Origin: Thermoleophilaceae bacterium
GTDB taxonomy: Bacteria > Actinomycetota > Thermoleophilia > Solirubrobacterales > Thermoleophilaceae
Direction of reading: 5' to 3'
NCBI GenBank assembly: GCA_013812065.1
Contig: JACCUC010000058.1
Span: 1-14,839, forward strand
DNA length: 14,839 nt
A program made the position numbers and the translations under genes. Each line of letters opens with the position of its first letter. The stretch's first letter is position 1. Of the stretch, positions 13,300 through 14,839 are shown one piece after another. Below the pieces are notes generated by a model. It was not told where the DNA came from, ran no database searches, and was given only the letters and a program-made list of their open reading frames with translations.

Positions 13300-14004
13300 T
13301 CAGGCGGCCGGGCCCAGAGCCGTCCGCAGCAGCTCCCTTCCTCGGTGCACCAACCTCATGGCTCCTACCCGCCCACGGGAGAGGAGGCTGTGCGGTCGCG
13401 CAAACCGGTGGGACACCTCCAAGCCCCTGCGACGTCGGCTCCGCCGAAGGACCAGAGCCACGCCGACGATCAGGGTCACGCCCGCGCCCGCGCCAATAGC
13501 GGCCAGCCCTGCCGCACCTAGGAGTCGCTCCGCAGCGCCCCCGAGCATGAATCCCATCAGGCCGATCAAGACCGCCCAGGCCACCCCGCCGAGTGCGTTC
13601 CATAGGAGGAAGGTCTGCCAGCGCATACGGTTGACGCCCGCCATCCACGCCCCGGTCACACGTACCCCGGCGACGAAGCGGGCGAGGAAGACGGCCTTGG
13701 GACCGTGTCGGGCAAAGAAGGCCTCTCCGCGCGCGAGTAGTCGAGCGCGGTGGGCGAGGAGCGGACCGGGGCGCTGGAGCAACCACCGGCCTCCCCTCCG
13801 GCCGATCAGGTAGCCCACGTTGTCCCCGATGATGGCCGCCCCTGCGGCTACGAGGACCACCGCCCAGATCGAGAGCTGCCCATCGTGGGCCAAGATCGCC
13901 GCGCCGATGAGCGCTGTTTCGCCCGGCACCGGTGCCCCCATGGACTCAGCGCCGACGACCCCCGCGAGTGCGAGCAGTCCAAGGCGTACCGGAACCTGGA
14001 TCAT
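13300..14004 (-). CDS. DedA-family membrane protein (VTT domain)
   Basis: DedA proteins are inner-membrane proteins needed for envelope homeostasis; some (UptA) move undecaprenyl phosphate back to the cytoplasmic face. From the ATG at 14004 the 234-residue protein shows GAPVPGETALIGAA (23-36), GDNVGYLIGRRGGRW (60-74), and FFARHGPKAVFLARFVAGVR (96-115). These are followed by MAGVNRMRWQTFLLWNALGG (121-140), the typical order of DedA motifs. E29, D41, R109 and R115 have the spacing I recall for the essential E39, D51, R130 and R136 of E. coli YqjA. A basic tail of about 45 residues follows the last helix. The 14004 start forms an ATGA overlap with the upstream PAP2 stop and is preferred over the in-frame ATG at 14058, which would overlap that gene by 58 bases. 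Confidence 0.9.
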   Translation of the reverse strand: MIQVPVRLGLLALAGVVGAESMGAPVPGETALIGAAILAHDGQLSIWAVVLVAAGAAIIGDNVGYLIGRRGGRWLLQRPGPLLAHRARLLARGEAFFARHGPKAVFLARFVAGVRVTGAWMAGVNRMRWQTFLLWNALGGVAWAVLIGLMGFMLGGAAERLLGAAGLAAIGAGAGVTLIVGVALVLRRSRRRRGLEVSHRFARPHSLLSRGRVGAMRLVHRGRELLRTALGPAA

Positions 14005-14601
14005 CGAACCGCTCGCTCGTTCTGCCCCTGGATCAGACGGCTGAGGAAACGGTCCCACACCGCCGAGAGGCCATCCGCGAAGCGCTCGAGCCGGCGGCGG
14101 ACGGGCCCAATGAGCAGCAGCACGAGGGTCATGAGCAAGCCGACGACCGCACCGCCCATGACGTCGCTCGGGTAGTGGGTGCCAGCGACGACTCTACTCA
14201 AGGCCACCAGCGCCGCAAGGGCGAGGAGAATCGCACCGGCTAGGCGATCGTACCCCCAGACCGCCGTGGCGATGGCAACGGCCACGGTTGCGTGGTCGCT
14301 CGGAAAAGAGGGGTCCGATGAAGGGGCGATGAGCAGGTGCGCTTCGCCTGGGTGGACGGCGTAGGGGCGCGGACGGTCGAAAAGGCGGGCGAGCGGCTGA
14401 TTCACCATCAGGCTTAGGCCCGCGCCCGCGGTGGCGAGTACAGCCCCAACTCGTCGCTCGCGCCGAGCCCGCGACCAGGGGAGAAGAAAGAGCCCCCCCC
14501 ACGATGGCTACCAGTACCAGAGGCAGGCCGATTGCGATCACCCCGACGAGCCCATCGAGCGCCCGGGGGACCTCGAGGCTCCGGTAGATGTCGAAGTCCA
14601 T
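14001..14601 (-). CDS. PAP2-family phosphatase (undecaprenyl-pyrophosphatase-like), split by one frameshift
   Basis: The gene starts at ATG 14601, behind AGGGAG three bases upstream, with MDFDIYRSLEVPRALDGLVG and a first membrane helix. At the run of eight G (plus-strand C, 14493-14500) the frame is lost. With seven G it would continue as VGGLFLLPWSRARRERRVGA into NQPLARLFDRPRPYAVHPGE (from 14402), DPSFPSDHATVAVA and SRVVAGTHYPSDV. The PSxH and SRx5Hx3D motifs are complete, with PSDH instead of PSGH; the first-motif lysine is replaced by Ala (LARLFDRPRP). The joined protein would be about 199 residues, the size of BcrC-like C55-PP phosphatases. As written, only the fragment from ATG 14408 (135 residues, lacking the first helices) is open. 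I cannot tell a real mutation, a phase-variable tract or a sequencing error apart. It leads the four-gene operon, overlapping dedA by ATGA. Confidence 0.8.
14493..14500. repeat. C8 homopolymer at the PAP2 frameshift
   Basis: Eight consecutive C on the plus strand (G on the coding strand) sit exactly where the two PAP2 frames must be joined. Loss of one base restores one continuous reading frame. Confidence 0.9.
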
Positions 14602-14839
14602 CGTCTCCCTCGAGCTCTACGCGGCCGAGACCGCCGAGAAGAGGTTTCCCGAGAACATGAGGGGATCTACCGCAGGGAGGTGTGAGCGCTCGCCGAGTTC
14701 GGTGCGGTCCAGAGGGGAAGCAACAGCTCGGCGGCGACCGCCCAGTAGAAGGCGGCGGATCCGACCTAATGCGCGATCACGGGCTGGAGGAGACCGGCCA
14801 GGGACGCACCAGTCATGGCAGCGGCGCAGGGGTCGGCGC

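Noticed and set aside
14602..14839. Possible gene at the right edge
   Set aside because: Frames on both strands are short; a minus-strand stretch with FYWAVAAELLLPLW is hydrophobic but bounded by stops, too little to support a call.

Overview
The window is GC-rich throughout. Its core genes (recR, ybaB, dnaX, a bacterial SRP RNA) and a surface protein ending in an LAxTG-type sorting signal point to a high-GC Gram-positive actinobacterium. The style of the DnaX sequence and the many polytopic membrane proteins suggest a soil Thermoleophilia-type lineage, but that placement is inference from memory of such proteins and was not tested.

Left part (1-5953). The C-terminal tail of a Pro/Gly-rich protein runs in from the left edge. 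It converges on a minus-strand replication/repair cluster, dnaX-ybaB-recR (3051 to 327), in which dnaX and ybaB overlap by a GTGA. Diverging from dnaX are two plus-strand membrane genes: a polytopic GT-C-like glycosyltransferase (about 3097-4599) and a glycine-rich integral membrane protein (4665-5609). Behind them lies the minus-strand SRP RNA (5698-5794), a gene often found next to dnaX in related bacteria.

Middle part (5954-11629). A probable DUF3616-like gene is broken by two +1 frameshifts. A complete tRNA-Val(CAC) follows (7116-7187). The 3' half of this tRNA is repeated at 9121-9165. The roughly 2 kb between the copies looks like a small, decayed genomic island. It holds a 32-base perfect palindrome, a sortase-anchored surface protein (Ser/Thr-rich stalk, six two-cysteine repeats, collagen-like segment, LARTG signal) with a very good sigma-70 promoter, and a scrap of IS256-type transposase. 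No integrase is visible. Beyond it lie two overlapping DUF1990 genes on the minus strand, a small divergent membrane-protein ORF, and a frameshifted IS1380-type transposase remnant.

Right part (11630-14601). A compact minus-strand run encodes four membrane proteins: PAP2 phosphatase, DedA-family protein, CaCA-type exchanger and a second PAP2 phosphatase, joined by two ATGA overlaps and one short gap. The first PAP2 gene is split by a frameshift in a tract of eight C. PAP2 (undecaprenyl-pyrophosphatase-like) beside DedA (a family that includes undecaprenyl-phosphate translocases) suggests a lipid-carrier recycling unit. I see no gene in the last 238 bases.

The best candidates for something new are the integrase-less tRNA-Val island with its modular surface-protein cargo, and the PAP2-DedA-exchanger-PAP2 operon.
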